Shown here: positions 1 through 11,021 of the stretch, piece by piece
How positions within the stretch are numbered: position 1 is the first letter of the stretch
Layout of the letters: each line of letters opens with the position of its first letter
DNA from: Albula goreensis
Taxonomy: Eukaryota; Chordata; Actinopteri; Albuliformes; Albulidae
Length of the DNA: 64,000 bases
NCBI GenBank assembly: GCA_022829145.1
Contig: CM040741.1
Coordinates: 53,290,180 to 53,354,179 of the forward strand
Direction: 5' to 3'
Program-made: the position numbers and the translations under genes
Notes under the pieces: model-generated
The model's input: only the letters and a program-made list of their open reading frames with translations
Told to the model about the DNA's origin: nothing
Databases searched by the model: none

Positions 1-1740
1 GTCACTGATTTAGGTTTGGCACTGGTTCTGTGATTCAGTGATTTCACACCACTTTCATCAAAGGCTGGCATGAATGTGGACACTTACATTTCATCGAAGA
101 GAAAACATGCCAACGAGTACTTTTACTGTTATTTGTTAAGATGTATACCTGCAGGTTTAAAGTGGGATCCGTGAAGAGTTCGAGCCAGAGCTGTTTGAGA
201 CTCACAGGTCCGACTCTGCCAGCCCTTCAGCAGGCCAGGGCCTGATGGGTGACCGATTGACCCCCTTCACTCCTCTGCTTGTAAAAGCATCCACAGGGGG
301 TCCCACCAAGTGAAGAAATGGAAGCCATGTGACAGAAGACAGGGCCTATAAATATGTAGAAGATCACAGGGGTGCTTAATGCAAGGGGCGGCAGGCCTCC
401 CTTTTACCGCCGCATCTACAACGTCTTAAAAAAGGCTGCCATTGCCACATGAAACCAATAAAATTCAAACAGTTCCTCACAGAAAAAAATGGCCCTTAAC
501 CTTCCACAACTCACCGTCTACCCCAAGCCTCCCTTACTTCTCTAAGGTGGTTTGGAACAATTTTAGAGTGATTTCAGTATTAAGCTGGTAGCACCATACA
601 GATACGCACTGAGCCATGAATGAACGTTTAGCATCGTAATGGCTGAATCTTCCTTTCTGTCTACTTCATTGCTTCAGGAACCATTCTCTAAAAGTAACAC
701 ATAGTAATTACTAACAACTAACAAAAACAACAACTAACAGTTACCATGTGACTTATTTTAACTTTTATTTTGCATTCTCAGAGGAAAAAGCAATGACACA
801 AGTATTTGACAATGACCTTCAAGGAAATGTTTGTGTGTACATAACACACTCCCTATGTGTAGGTGGTCCTTGCAAGGTTGAGTCTCTCAAGGTCCCATTT
901 CCCCAGATTCAAGGACCAATAAAAACTGCACAACAGACTATGAAACCTATTTTCAACCAGTGCTGAGTGACAGTGGCTCTGTAGCAAGTTGTGACCAAGG
1001 AAAACCACATCTAAACTCAAGGCACTTAAAACAATAAAACAAGTTTTATTGTTAACTTAAATTCATTACAAATAATGTGCAGCTACTTTAGTGGGGATAA
1101 GGTGAGAACAGTCTCTTCTCCATACAGATAGCCACAAATCTGAAATGTGCCATTTGTAAAAATAATGATAAGTTAAATTGTGTGCATCAGGAGATATAAA
1201 AATTATGTTATGGAATTAGCTGAAATAAATTGGATAATTTCAGAAATGTTGTATGAAATAGGCAAAGGCATGGGAGGATCACGGTGCTGCAGTTTAGATT
1301 ACTGCACTGTCAGAATTGTATGTTGTATTGTATCATAAAAGGGCATTTGTGACAAAGTTACTGTATCAAAAAGCAACTTAAAGAATTTGAATCATTTATT
1401 GATTACATTGCTTATATTAGCACTGGCTTATTTTAACATAGACAACTTTTATTTTCCATATTCTAGGCTCTAAATGTCACCAAAAGAATGTTCTTTGCTC
1501 ATAATCAAAAGAGGTGACCCTTTTGCTTGGATACTTTATTTTGGATACTATATAATAATTGTAAATATTATGTGTTGCACACTGTTTTCTCTTGAATTTG
1601 CTTCTGGAACACCATCCAGAGGCATGCAATGTGTGCTGCGGCTGAAGCTGAACTCCACATAAACTCTTAAATACACTGATTTATTTTTTGTGAGCAGGAC
1701 AGATCAGTGGAAATATGACCTCATGTGCTGTATAAGCATT
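1..1740. other. Non-coding stretch, nothing recognised
   Basis: AT-rich unique sequence with no recognisable coding, RNA or mobile element. A GC-richer piece around 170-310 and a short CpG-containing piece around 380-420 stand out slightly. Short open frames here (748-966, 1474-1662) resemble no protein family. Confidence 0.5.
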
Positions 1741-1770
1741 GATTTCTGTGTTTTGTGTTTGTGTCTTCAG

Positions 1771-1896
1771 GAGGAGGGTGAAGGGCAGCCCGCCATGAGG
1801 GGCACACAATCAGTGACAGGCCATCTTCCATCCCTCCTGATTCAATTACAAGACTTTCTCTGGCGCCCGCCCTGGCAGAGGCAGTATCATTGCTAG
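1771..1896 (+). other. Candidate terminal exon (splice acceptor then open frame to stop)
   Basis: A long T/G/C-rich tract ends in TTCAG at 1770, a strong 3' splice-site shape. The following frame starts in phase 0 and stays open for 41 codons to a TAG at 1894-1896; the other two frames stop within about 10 codons. The product begins EEGEGQPAMRG and is not recognised. Known: acceptors of this quality also arise by chance in AT-rich vertebrate DNA. Inferred: possible last exon of a + strand transcript. No polyadenylation signal was seen close downstream, which argues against it. Confidence 0.15.
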
Positions 1897-3430
1897 GTGG
1901 GACAGATCACACCACTGATGCCACGATCAATACTTGACAGTTTAAAGGAGAAGTGCATGGCCAACAGACAGTACGGAACACTGTGTTCCCGCCTGTGTGA
2001 TCCTATGAAAACCTCAAGACTCTCAAAGCCCAACAACCTACAAAACCTCACCTCAGGGTCCACTGCAATACGAAAGGAAAAAAAGGACTCCAAATGACAA
2101 ATAGAATTATTCCTCCAACTAGACATTGAACTGAACAAATGGCCTCTTTAATTTACTCTAGGGGATTTGTAATTAGCCCTGGAAACTTTCTGCACAGAGA
2201 GGAAAAAGGCTGCTCTCAGTAATGTGAGAGGACCATGTGAATTCCGTTTGTACTGTACAGCTTTCCGCGATCATACAGGAAGAAAAAAAATGTGCTTCAC
2301 TCACCTCATTTCACATCAACTCACTGTGTAATGACCTCATGTTTTTTCATCAGTGGTCAGATCTTTACTGGTTGAATTTTTAAGCTCAGGTAGATGGTAT
2401 ATCTGGCCTTTCAGTGTCCTTGTGTCATCAGCCTGGTCTTGGTTCTGAGTGACATTTAATGCATGCAACCATATAGAAGTCCTACTCTCCATGATCTGCA
2501 TGCACTTAGAGTTCAAGAATTTGAGGTGGGTTGCGTTGGATGACAGGTATGAAAATTACAGGAAGACCCAGGACCCTTGAAAAGAGACATATAACCATGG
2601 CTTTATGAATTGTTTTTTTTTCTAAAAGGGGTAAACCTGGTGATGGCCTCTGTCATGGCACAAGATAAGAGCACATCAGTTTTTTATACTCTATTAATCA
2701 TGGGTCTTTCTATTTTTAAAACAGCAGGTGGTTTGGAACCTGATGCTCTTTGTGAGAGTGTGTTTGATACACAAGATAGAATGAAGTGCCTGAGTAAGTT
2801 AGGTTTTCTTAAAAATGGGGGCGTGGAGGATTTTCTTGCAAATGGAGGGTTCATCTGTTTCCATGGAGTTCAGTATGCATCCCACAAAAACCAAGGACTT
2901 CAGGGGATTTCAACACTGTACACCTGCTCTAAAGAGAGATTAGATATTCTACTGGAGAAACTGTGGCAGGTCTCTCTGCAGGAAAGCACTTTTAGTACCA
3001 AAGGTCTCTTTGGGTCTGTAGTTAGCTAATACACATGCAAATGGTTTCCCATACACAGGTGAAGGCCTTGATAAAGGTGGACAGTGTAGACACATCAGTA
3101 TGAACAGGTGTAGGTATACAGTACCATACAAACAAATTCATCACCCTGTCATATTTGACTGCATTTTTGCTCAATGAGAAGAAAACGGCTATCTTGTCTT
3201 AGCTTTTCCATCTACATGATTCTCAGGCATTCTGGTAAAATAATCTATGGACAGATAGTCTAAGGAGGTTTTTTTGGTGACATGGGATTCTTTTCATCTG
3301 GAAAAAGCACACAATGCTTTCCTAAGGACCTTATACTAATGGTTAAACATGATGGTGTAGAGTCATGATTTGGAAATGCATTGTTATATTAAGACCTGGA
3401 CAAATTGCCAGTACAAAAGAAAACATTAAC
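1897..3430. other. Non-coding stretch with one unassigned ORF
   Basis: Mostly AT-rich unique DNA. A 139-codon frame at 2610-3029 (+) has few stop-prone codons but no recognisable domain, no signal peptide and no nearby promoter. I consider it a chance frame, because other frames of similar or greater length in the window are also unrecognisable. Confidence 0.4.
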
Positions 3431-3445
3431 TCTTTTCTGATTCAG

Positions 3446-3523
3446 AGAACTCTACTGGAAAATGCCGGGCCCCGTGTCGCTGAGCTGGAGCTGCAGCTGG
3501 CGCTGCATCATGCAACAAGATAA
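3446..3523 (+). other. Candidate terminal coding exon
   Basis: A pyrimidine-rich acceptor ends in TTCAG at 3445. The next 25 codons are open to TAA (3521-3523) and contain a GC-rich, CpG-retaining core (about 3464-3505) sharply unlike the AT-rich flanks. The phase-0 peptide contains ENAGPRVAELELQLALHH, which looks protein-like but is unidentified. A second frame (one base later) is also open for about 30 codons, so the frame is not certain. A possible AATAAA lies at 4370-4375. It could instead be a small conserved non-coding element. Confidence 0.22.
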
Positions 3524-5118
3524 TAATCTGAAATAGTCAAACAGTTCAACATTCATAATTAACATTAACATTAACTGTTGAGGAACAAGAAATGTACTAT
3601 TCTGGAATGGCCATGCCAAAGATCAGACCAAAACTCCAGTGAGATGTAGCAGCAACAGCTCAAGCAAACAGGCAAAATTATTTTTCACAATGCTGCATAT
3701 AGATACATTTATGTAAAATATTATGTGTTTTCAAACATTGTAGTTAATATTATGAAAGCAATGGCACGTGCATTTCTCACACAATACAATGAATATTACA
3801 TACAGGTTCAACACAATGGTCATTCAAGCATGAAGCACTAAAAACATTTTCCAGTTGTTTTGAAGGAGCTGATCTTCTGAGTTAACACTTAATTTAATTT
3901 AGTCTGAGACTGCAAATGTCTGTATGCTTTTTTCATAGAATTCTGCCTAAAGTGCCAGAGATTTCCTGACACTAATAGCCTGTGAAATTGTTAACTGCAT
4001 TGTCCATGTAATTTTAAGGATATGTACATGCAGGATCCATATTACCCTAAAAAAGCGCTTGGAGAAATGTAGCTGTGATGTTCAGGCTTGCAGAAAACCC
4101 ATACTTCACTCCACTGTGGCTGTCTTGAAATTGAAAACATTGGAAAATCTCTTTGGATTATATTGGATGACTTCAAAGATGGGGTCTCTTCATGATGGCC
4201 ATGTGTGGTCTAACAACCACATAAACATGGTCTCAGCTTTAGTCTGGGTGTAGCATGTTTGGGTCTTAAAGAGTCATGGGACAATATACCCATGCTATAG
4301 CACTGAACCACTGAGGATGTACTGTACCTCAAATGGAAATAAGGCTGACAGAAGACCTCAGATTCACTGAATAAAAACACTAATATATTTTCACCACTTT
4401 CCCAACAAATTGCATTTGCCCGAGAGGTCAAAATAATGTCACTATCTATCCTGCACTTGATAGAATACAAGACACTTCCTTTGAGTGCCTTGAGAGAAAG
4501 GAATATTTTTGAACCAGCGATTTTGACTGCAGACGTGTGTTGGCTCTGTGAGCTGTCTTGTGGATTATGCACGTTAAATATCACGACAGGTGGGAATGAG
4601 GAGAGACAATCAGTCCACCCAGGAAGAAATAGCCTGCTGCTGGTGGAGCTGTCCAGGTCAGTGGACTGCAACATCCAGGCTAACAGGTAATGTCTTCTAA
4701 ACATTCCCTGCAACTCTGTCGCAACCTGCTGCCAATGTGACATTATGGCAACTTGACGTGTTAGGTGGTACAGCTGGGTGCGTAATCCGTGGGCGCAGAC
4801 AGAATTACACGCACTGAAGGCTAGTGCACAGACACGCCATGATGCATACAGCTGTCACACTGAAGCAGACATGCCAAATGCCGGCACTCTGAAGGCATTC
4901 AACACATCACTTGGCAGCCTCCTTGTTTGGGACCAGGCTGCTGCACAGTTCTGATAAATTTATGTGACAAGAGCGCCCCCCTAATCTTCACCCCAACTCC
5001 ATCACAACAGCATGAATCAAAATGGGGCCCAAAAATGAAAAAGCAGGCTGTGCAGTATTTACTGATTAGAGAAGTTAAGTAGGAGAGGACAGAATGACTT
5101 AGTATGCCCTACTGCATG
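3524..5118. other. Non-coding stretch; possible conserved element near 4.76-4.97 kb
   Basis: AT-rich unique DNA. The part from about 4760 to 4970 is richer in CpG and GC than its surroundings (CGTAATCCGTGGGCGC-type composition), which suggests constraint or a former regulatory element. The 177-codon minus-strand frame at 4210-4743 has no recognisable domain and is treated as chance. Confidence 0.35.
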
Positions 5119-5290
5119 CAAACACACAAACACTCACACGCCAACACAAGAACACCAATAACACACACAAAATAGATACACACAATGACAAACACACACA
5201 CACAAATGTAAAAACATGCACACAAAACACACACACACACATACAGAGACACATACTCACACACACGCACACACACACACACACACACAC
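5119..5290. repeat. Imperfect CA microsatellite
   Basis: About 170 bp of interrupted (CA)n, with the longest pure run at 5268-5290. It creates a Val/Cys-rich spurious minus-strand frame. Confidence 0.95.
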
Positions 5291-5314
5291 CCTCAGTGAG
5301 AACTCCCGGTCTTC

Positions 5315-5430
5315 CTCCAGTGAGGACTGGGCAGGGCCGTGGTGGAGCCTGGCTAGAATGCCGACAGGCTTTAATCAGGGCCTGAGTCCCTAATGACCGG
5401 GAGGCTGAGTGTGTCTGCCGAGGAGAGGGG
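5315..5430. promoter_or_regulatory. Conserved-looking GC-rich block
   Basis: This stretch follows the CA repeat and has balanced composition with several retained CpGs and homeodomain-type TAAT cores (TTTAATCAG near 5371, CCTAATGACC near 5389). The texture resembles vertebrate conserved non-coding elements. This is an inference from composition only, since no alignment was available. Confidence 0.2.
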
Positions 5431-6639
5431 AAGAAGGAAAGGTAATTTCTGGAAATGATTACTGACTCATTTCCTTGTTTACCCTGCCTTTGAAAGAGAG
5501 AAGCCCAGCCCCCCCATTCTCAACCAACCAACCCAATCACCCAATGGTCCTCCACTCTTCTATAACTCGCCCCTCCAAACCCCAAAACCCAAAACCATTG
5601 CCCTTTCACTCTTTTCAGTATCACTGTGGTCCCACTTCTAAACATTCGTTGCTCTACATCAACCACTGGCTGTTTCTTTTCATGTCATGGCTCTGGTCTT
5701 CTCCGGTCCTTGAGTGGCTGAGATGGCTTGTTCTGAACCTAATGGCTGGAAAGCTCCAGCTAACCCCTCCTATAACCATCTCTTAAGTTTCCCTCTTTCC
5801 TCTCTCTTTCTTGTGCTTGTGCTTTTCTCCCCTTCATGTTTTGTTTCTCTCCGCCCTCCTCCTTTACCGACCCCAAAGGAGGGTGAATGCAATGGCCCTG
5901 CTTGTTGATAAAACAAGCACTCCAGGAGAAAAAAAGTTTAGAAATTGGCTTTCTCTGCCGACAAATAGCTCTGAGGCCGGAAAGGAAGACAGAAAGAGGA
6001 TAGAGAGGGAGAGAGAGAAAGGCAAAGAGAGGAAATGGGAGAGAGAGAATGTGTGTGTGTCTTCAGAGAGCCTTGGATAGAGAAGATCTCAAGCTCTTTT
6101 TTCTTGTCATTGAAAAGAAGAAAAAAGAAAAGCTGGCTGTTAGATGTGCCTTTCATCTGTAATCCACCCCCAACGTCTCTGAGAGATTCCTACCACAACC
6201 AAGTAGCCAGTAACATCATGAGAGTTTAGCTCAGTTTTACCCCAAGGACAGCTTTCACAATTTTGCAGTTTAAGCCATTCAAATTCTCTACTCTTTGTGT
6301 AACACTTTGTGCTGACTACTGGACGAATCTGAGTTGCAGTGCAGCAGTCAGAGCACTGGGCTCCATTGTAGGATCATCAGAGTGACTTGACGTTGTGAGC
6401 ATTAATTTTATTGGCTTACACCATGTGAAAGACAGCAAACTTTTTCAGAGCTCAAGGTATTATCATTGACAGCAGACTTAGAGGATGAATGTTATAAAAG
6501 ACTGCTTGTGACTTTGATGAGAAAACTATGAGATGAAGGATTCCACAATTTTCATATGATTGAGTAAGTCTGAATTAATAGATAGTGGTTGGCGAAAAGA
6601 AGGTTAGAGATATGTAAATGATTTGACTCCTTAATATGC
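5431..6639. other. Non-coding stretch with purine-rich simple sequence
   Basis: Pyrimidine-rich DNA (5500-5880) is followed by imperfect GAGA/GT simple sequence at about 5985-6060 and AT-rich unique DNA. No gene or mobile element was recognised. Confidence 0.5.
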
Positions 6640-7320
6640 AAAGCCTGACTGACATGGCTTTACTGTATGTGAGTGAACTATTCACACCCCCCAGGCCACG
6701 TCAAGACAGGAGAAATCTCCCATCACACCTCATCCCACCCTTCATCTTTAACGCGTGCTGGCAAGTACACATCTAATCAGGATCTTTGTTGAGAGAGACG
6801 CCTGAGTTCTAACAAGGCCAGTCACACCCATCACCCCCGCCCCTGCCCTTCCCAAACCGACTTGACGTCATGTTGCCCGCGGTCAACAGAGCAGGAGCAC
6901 CTGTGAGGGATACAGCAGTCGACATGCCCCAGGAGAGAGTTGGCCTGTTCCACTACATTTCCTCTCTCCAGTCCAACTCGCCACAGGGTTTGCACTCTCC
7001 TGCAAATACCTAAACCAGGTCCCTCCGCAAACTCGGCCACCTACAGACCTGTCTCTTCCTAACATCACCTCCTGCCCCCACCCCACCCTGACCAAACACC
7101 CCTGGACCTGTCAGCTTTTCACTCGCAATTAATCACTGACTGCTCCTGCCCCATGATCTAAGGTGAGTTTAGCACCCACTCACCGTAGCTGACAAACAAA
7201 GTTGAGGAAGGGTGACACCGCTGGTGTGAAAGGAGGGACTCTAATTCTGGATAATTAGCCTGGGAGACCAAGGGCCGAGGAAGGAGGGGGAGGAGGGAGG
7301 AAAGAGAAGTGTCAGTGCTT
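6640..7320. promoter_or_regulatory. Candidate cis-regulatory block with a full CRE site
   Basis: About 680 bp of GC-richer DNA in an AT-rich setting. It contains a perfect TGACGTCA cyclic-AMP response element at 6863-6870, AATTAATCAC at about 7127-7136, and a TAATTCTGGATAATTAG homeodomain-type pair at about 7241-7258. GGTGAGT at 7163-7169 and ACTCACC at 7178-7184 form a 7-bp inverted repeat. The motif identities follow from known consensus sequences; enhancer function is inference. Confidence 0.3.
7184..7259 (-). other. Candidate internal exon, minus strand
   Basis: Read on the minus strand, a long pyrimidine tract ends in CTCCCAG next to 7259. A 76-bp segment is then open in one frame (begins ANYPELESLLSHQ) and ends at 7184 against GTGAGT. 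The other frames stop quickly. The peptide is not recognised. The segment overlaps a block that may simply be a conserved enhancer, so the splice sites could be coincidental. Confidence 0.15.
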
Positions 7321-7490
7321 TGTAAGCGTCTTTAGTGACTGCTGATCCATCTTGCGGCGACCATGCTTGTCTTTGTTTGTGTCCCTACCACTCTCTGTCA
7401 TTAGGTCGGTTTTGTCAGTCAGTGCATCTCAAGGTCAGTTCATCACACTTGTCGTATTATTTTGTCACCATGCAACTGTGAAAGACATAA

Positions 7491-7531
7491 AAATGTATGA
7501 TTTATAAGGCAATTTTATAAATCATACATTT
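7491..7531. repeat. Perfect inverted repeat (17-bp arms, 7-nt loop)
   Basis: Arms 7491-7507 and 7515-7531 are exact reverse complements (AAATGTATGATTTATAA in the left arm) around a 7-nt loop. This could be a small palindromic mobile-element footprint or a cruciform-prone site. No target duplication was identified. Confidence 0.9.
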
Positions 7532-7796
7532 AATGTGACCAGATAGCTTTCAGAAATCCATTTCAGATAGTAATCAGTAATTTGGGAGCAGGGTTAACTA
7601 CGAATACTTCTTCTCAAACTGATAACAAACCTTTCAACAACAACAATATCAAGCCAGCAACAAACAAAAACATGTGCAATTTCATGCAAGAAAAAGTAGC
7701 AAAGGAGGTTTTACTAAGATCTGTGTTCTAACCGAGGAGTTCAGTCCATCATTGCACTTACTATAACACTATTGAAATCTGGGAATACAATGCACC

Positions 7797-7843
7797 AGTC
7801 ACAATACATCCTACTTGTCTAGTCACAATACATCCTATTGGTA
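7797..7843. repeat. 24-bp tandem duplication
   Basis: Two adjacent copies beginning AGTCACAATACATCCTA at 7797 and 7821; the second is slightly diverged at its 3' end. Confidence 0.85.
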
Positions 7844-8429
7844 GTCTCAAATCAATAGCTCCCCTCACTAAACCTCCCTCTACACTGAAATCAGTTCCAA
7901 AAGGTCCACACATCAGTACAGGATGGGTGGAACGTCTTTATTTAATGACATGACAACCCACAATATCCCATTCCGATGCTATAGAAAGTATGATTATGGT
8001 ATGATTCTTGTATTAAAAGTTAAATGATAGGCTTGCATACCTGCCATTCTTGGTGCATACTAGGTAATTTGACAACTTCTTTTTGTCTGACCATTTACAT
8101 TTATATCCTTTCCATAAATGATGGTCACAGGGTAAAATTAAAGTGGGGAAAGTAGTTGTGTTTTCCATTGGGAAAAAAAAATCCAGAGCGATAATTTTAC
8201 ATTTTAGTTTGAAGTTTATCTTTTCTGCTTCACATTTTGAATTGTTTTGGATGTATATCGCCCCAAGCAGCAGCATAAATTAAAGGAAGTCATTATTAAC
8301 ATGTATTTATTCACTTAAATTTTTTTCAAGGCTGGTTATAAATTATAATGAGAGATAGACACAAAGTTTGCAAATGCTATCTGCAAATGTTTGTCATGGC
8401 ATGATTTAAGTGAGATTACACTGTAGATG

Positions 8430-8735
8430 TAGGCTAGGGCTATTCTCTGAAAAGTTATTGGTAGCTTATTCTCTGATTAAATCGGTTTTGTTTGAGTTCC
8501 GTGTTTTGTTTTCCTTTCCCTGTCCATGTGCTTTTGTTTTCATTCTCTTACCTTGTTATCATGTTATTCTATGTGTTTCCTGCCCTGCTGTGTCACCTGT
8601 ATCTCATTGAATTTAAGCATGAATTAATAACCCGTGTCTGTTTCCTGTTTTATCTCAAATTGATTAAAGACCAAGATGCCGTGTCTCTCTGGTTTTGACC
8701 TCTGCCTGAGCCTGTTTTTTCATTAATAAATAATT
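8430..8735 (+). mobile_element. Retroelement 3'-end / LTR-like remnant
   Basis: A T/C-rich stretch rich in GTTTTG, CCTGTCC and GTGTCTG phrases is followed by GTTTTGACCTCTGCCTG and an AATAAA at about 8725-8730. From memory this texture matches 3' ends of fish LTR retroelements. Class and boundaries are uncertain and no target duplication was found, so it may be a degraded solo LTR. Confidence 0.3.
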
Positions 8736-8960
8736 AGTCTGTCTGACTTGTTATTCTTCCTTAGTATTGAATTCAAGATAAATATTTTTAAAGAAGATGC
8801 AGCCTGTTTTTGTCTGTACTTGCAGATAAATAATTTGCTGTACAAACCAATGAACACAAAAAACTTTGTTTCATGTTTATGCAAGTTAAACTTACATACA
8901 AATGCTAAATGGAACCAGGTCAGTAAGTCCATGAACAAATATAGATGCAAGCAGCAATGA
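8736..8960. other. AT-rich spacer
   Basis: No recognisable feature between the two mobile-element remnants. Confidence 0.5.
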
Positions 8961-9742
8961 GGGGGCCAAGCAGTCTAGCAGGGCAGAATTGCCATGGCAA
9001 CTTGATCAGATCATGTTTAAAGTGTGGCTGTAAGCACTGATAGGAGGTTTTATATCAGTTGACCAAAGATTGGATGTAAGTGAGATATGAGCTCATGTCC
9101 TGTTTGGGTCATTTGCCTTTGATTTGGCTGTCATGGAAGAATATTTTTGAAAATGAAAAACTGCAGTGCCCCTCCAGAGGTCAAATGATGCCAGATTTTT
9201 TGCACATCCTCAGGAAGGGGTCTCGAGTCCATGTACCAAGGTTGATATCGATACATCAAAGCATTGCTAAGATATGACTTCACTTCCTGTTTGGCGGCCT
9301 CACAACCAATTCCAATTGGCTGTAATGGACAAATGGTTTTGAAAATCAAAAATCCATCTGATAACTTTTGTGAGGCTTGGTCTGAAGATGTGCCACCTGT
9401 GTCAACTAATCTGATATTGCACCGAACATGGCTTGATCCAAGGAATCCAATGGAACCTCATTTTTGAAAATGGAGAAAACGGTTCGGTTCAAAAGTTAAA
9501 TGCATAAACACACCTCCAATTTTACTCATTGGTGGCAATAGAGCGCCCGAGGCACAGACATGAAACTTGGTGAATAGAATCAGGGGACTGGGCTCAGTGT
9601 GCCAAATTGAAAAACTTTTTACTATATGGTTCTAGGGGCTGCCATAGACTTCAATGACAGAAGAACATGATTGTGCATAATAATAATACGAAAAGGTAGA
9701 AACTCAATTGGTGCCTACGCAGCTTCACTGCTTGGCCCCCAA
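8961..9742 (+). mobile_element. Non-autonomous element with terminal inverted repeats (782 bp)
   Basis: The left end (GGGGGCCAAGCAGT, 8961-8974) is exactly reverse-complementary to the right end (9729-9742), and the next 12 bases agree partially. The interior has TGGTGGCAATAGAGCGCCC-like text (about 9530-9549) and an AATAATAATACGA stretch followed by GTGCCTACGCAGCTTC near the right end. I associate both with an abundant fish repeat family whose class I cannot name. Target duplications are unclear (AATGA on the left, AATTA on the right). There is no coding capacity. It is probably a DNA-transposon derivative. Confidence 0.6.
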
Positions 9743-10459
9743 TTAAAGGAAATGGACATGTGAAAAACTCGCCAAATAAATAGCTCTTGAGGCAGAGTTA
9801 CTGAATATCAATATGTTCAAGAGGACACTTCTCCTGGGTTTCTATTCCTCATGTAGCAACCTAAGCTGCTTTCTAGGCTGACAGGTGAAGTAAGCAGCTG
9901 CGTGAGGACATGGGCACAGATCCCCTATACTGTAATGCCAGGGCAGACTGTAAAACAACAGGAGCCTGTGGTTTTGAAATGATATCCATTACTGTTTCTG
10001 ACAGTGCTCCCTGACCGCACTGTTTGACGCACTCCTGGGCTGACAGCCTGACCAGCTTGACACTGATGGCTTTGGGCACAAATCAGAGTCGGTTTACTGC
10101 AACCCCATCGCCGCCGCGTTACCGGGACGACCCGTGTTCTTTCTCCATGTGGGGGAGGGGGGAATGGATGGACATGTTGGGATCGTCTTTTCAGAACTCT
10201 GCCTGTCTCTCCTTTACCACAAACCTTTACCTACTACCTCCTTCACTCCACACTTCTTAATTTCACTTTTATTTTTAATATAAGTGGCTGTGAATCTAAC
10301 ACCTCAAGGTATGGACATGAGGAAAGAATGAGAGAGAGAGAAAGAGGCCAATAAGGCAACAGCAAAAAATGACACTTGCTACACTTAAAAATGGACTTGA
10401 CGTTAAACTAACTCCCTGGCATAGGCCTTGTCAAAATGACAGACCCAAAACAAACACCT
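9743..10459. other. Unique spacer with a CpG cluster
   Basis: Seven CpGs fall within 10108-10135, unusually dense for this window. A frame through it is open for roughly 87 codons but lacks an early Met, and the good upstream acceptor near 10002 leads into stops in all frames. It is more likely a short conserved regulatory element than an exon. Confidence 0.35.
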
Positions 10460-11021
10460 TAAAGATGTGCAGTCTGGACTCAGAGAACTTAGCTACGGAG
10501 ACAGGCTGTCACAAGACTTGGCGAGATAAAGAAAACATGCTGTGTGGTTACTGCAGGCAGAGGTGGAGACAGAGGCCCACATCCTTTTCATTTGCCCAAA
10601 GTAAATCCTCATCACAGTAATGTACCATACCAAATTCTCTGCCCAAATTAAATTACAATTTCAAGACCTACCAGAACCAAGAAAAACATTACATGCTTCT
10701 AGTTAAGAAGTGCATTGCAACAGAGGTTGTAGCCCAGTAAATCTCTGTTGGTTGTAATCTGAGAGAGGGTATGGACTGAAAAATTACTTCTGTAACTGTT
10801 TCCTGATTGGTGTCTTATTTTGTTGAGTGTATTATAAATACACAGATTTGGGTTGGTATTTTGTTAATTGTTTGTATGTATAGAAGGGGCATTATTTGTT
10901 TTTTTCTTCATTAATTCTTTGGGGGGTGGTTTGTTAAATTTCTTCATGTATGTTCCTCAGTGATATAGCAATGAAAGTTCACAGGTCATGCAAATGAAAC
11001 AACTCTGAATTTGAATTTGAA
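10460..11021 (+). mobile_element. Non-LTR retrotransposon (LINE) fossil: ORF2 C-terminus, 3' UTR and tail
   Basis: The frame at 10480-10554 reads SENLATETG then MLCGYC. After a one-frame slip it continues QAEVETEAHILFICPK to about 10601. Together they give the C-x2-C ... H-x4-C zinc-knuckle and the 'ETG ... EVETE.H.L..CP' pattern of L1/Tx1-like non-LTR reverse-transcriptase C-termini. The 3' part runs through AT-rich UTR to a short (TTTGAA)-type tail at 11006-11021. Frameshift and stops show it is dead. It is 5'-truncated, as usual for LINE insertions, and no upstream reverse-transcriptase domain was seen. The family assignment is by motif from memory; the exact clade is uncertain. Confidence 0.7.

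Larger units (their letters stand above)
7321..8429. other. Non-coding stretch with a perfect hairpin and a short duplication
   Basis: AT-rich unique DNA. It includes the 17-bp-arm hairpin at 7491-7531 and a 24-bp direct duplication at 7797-7843. Nothing else was recognised. Confidence 0.5.

Noticed and set aside
2610..3029. 139-codon frame
   Set aside because: Plausible-looking composition but no similarity to a known family, and no acceptable donor matches its frame.
4210..4743. 177-codon minus-strand frame
   Set aside because: No domain, no codon bias, and overlapping open frames on the other strand.
5099..5290. Cys/Val-rich minus-strand frame
   Set aside because: Pure translation of the CA microsatellite.
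6335..6420. Possible tRNA-derived SINE head
   Set aside because: Only weak box-A resemblance; no box B and no tail.
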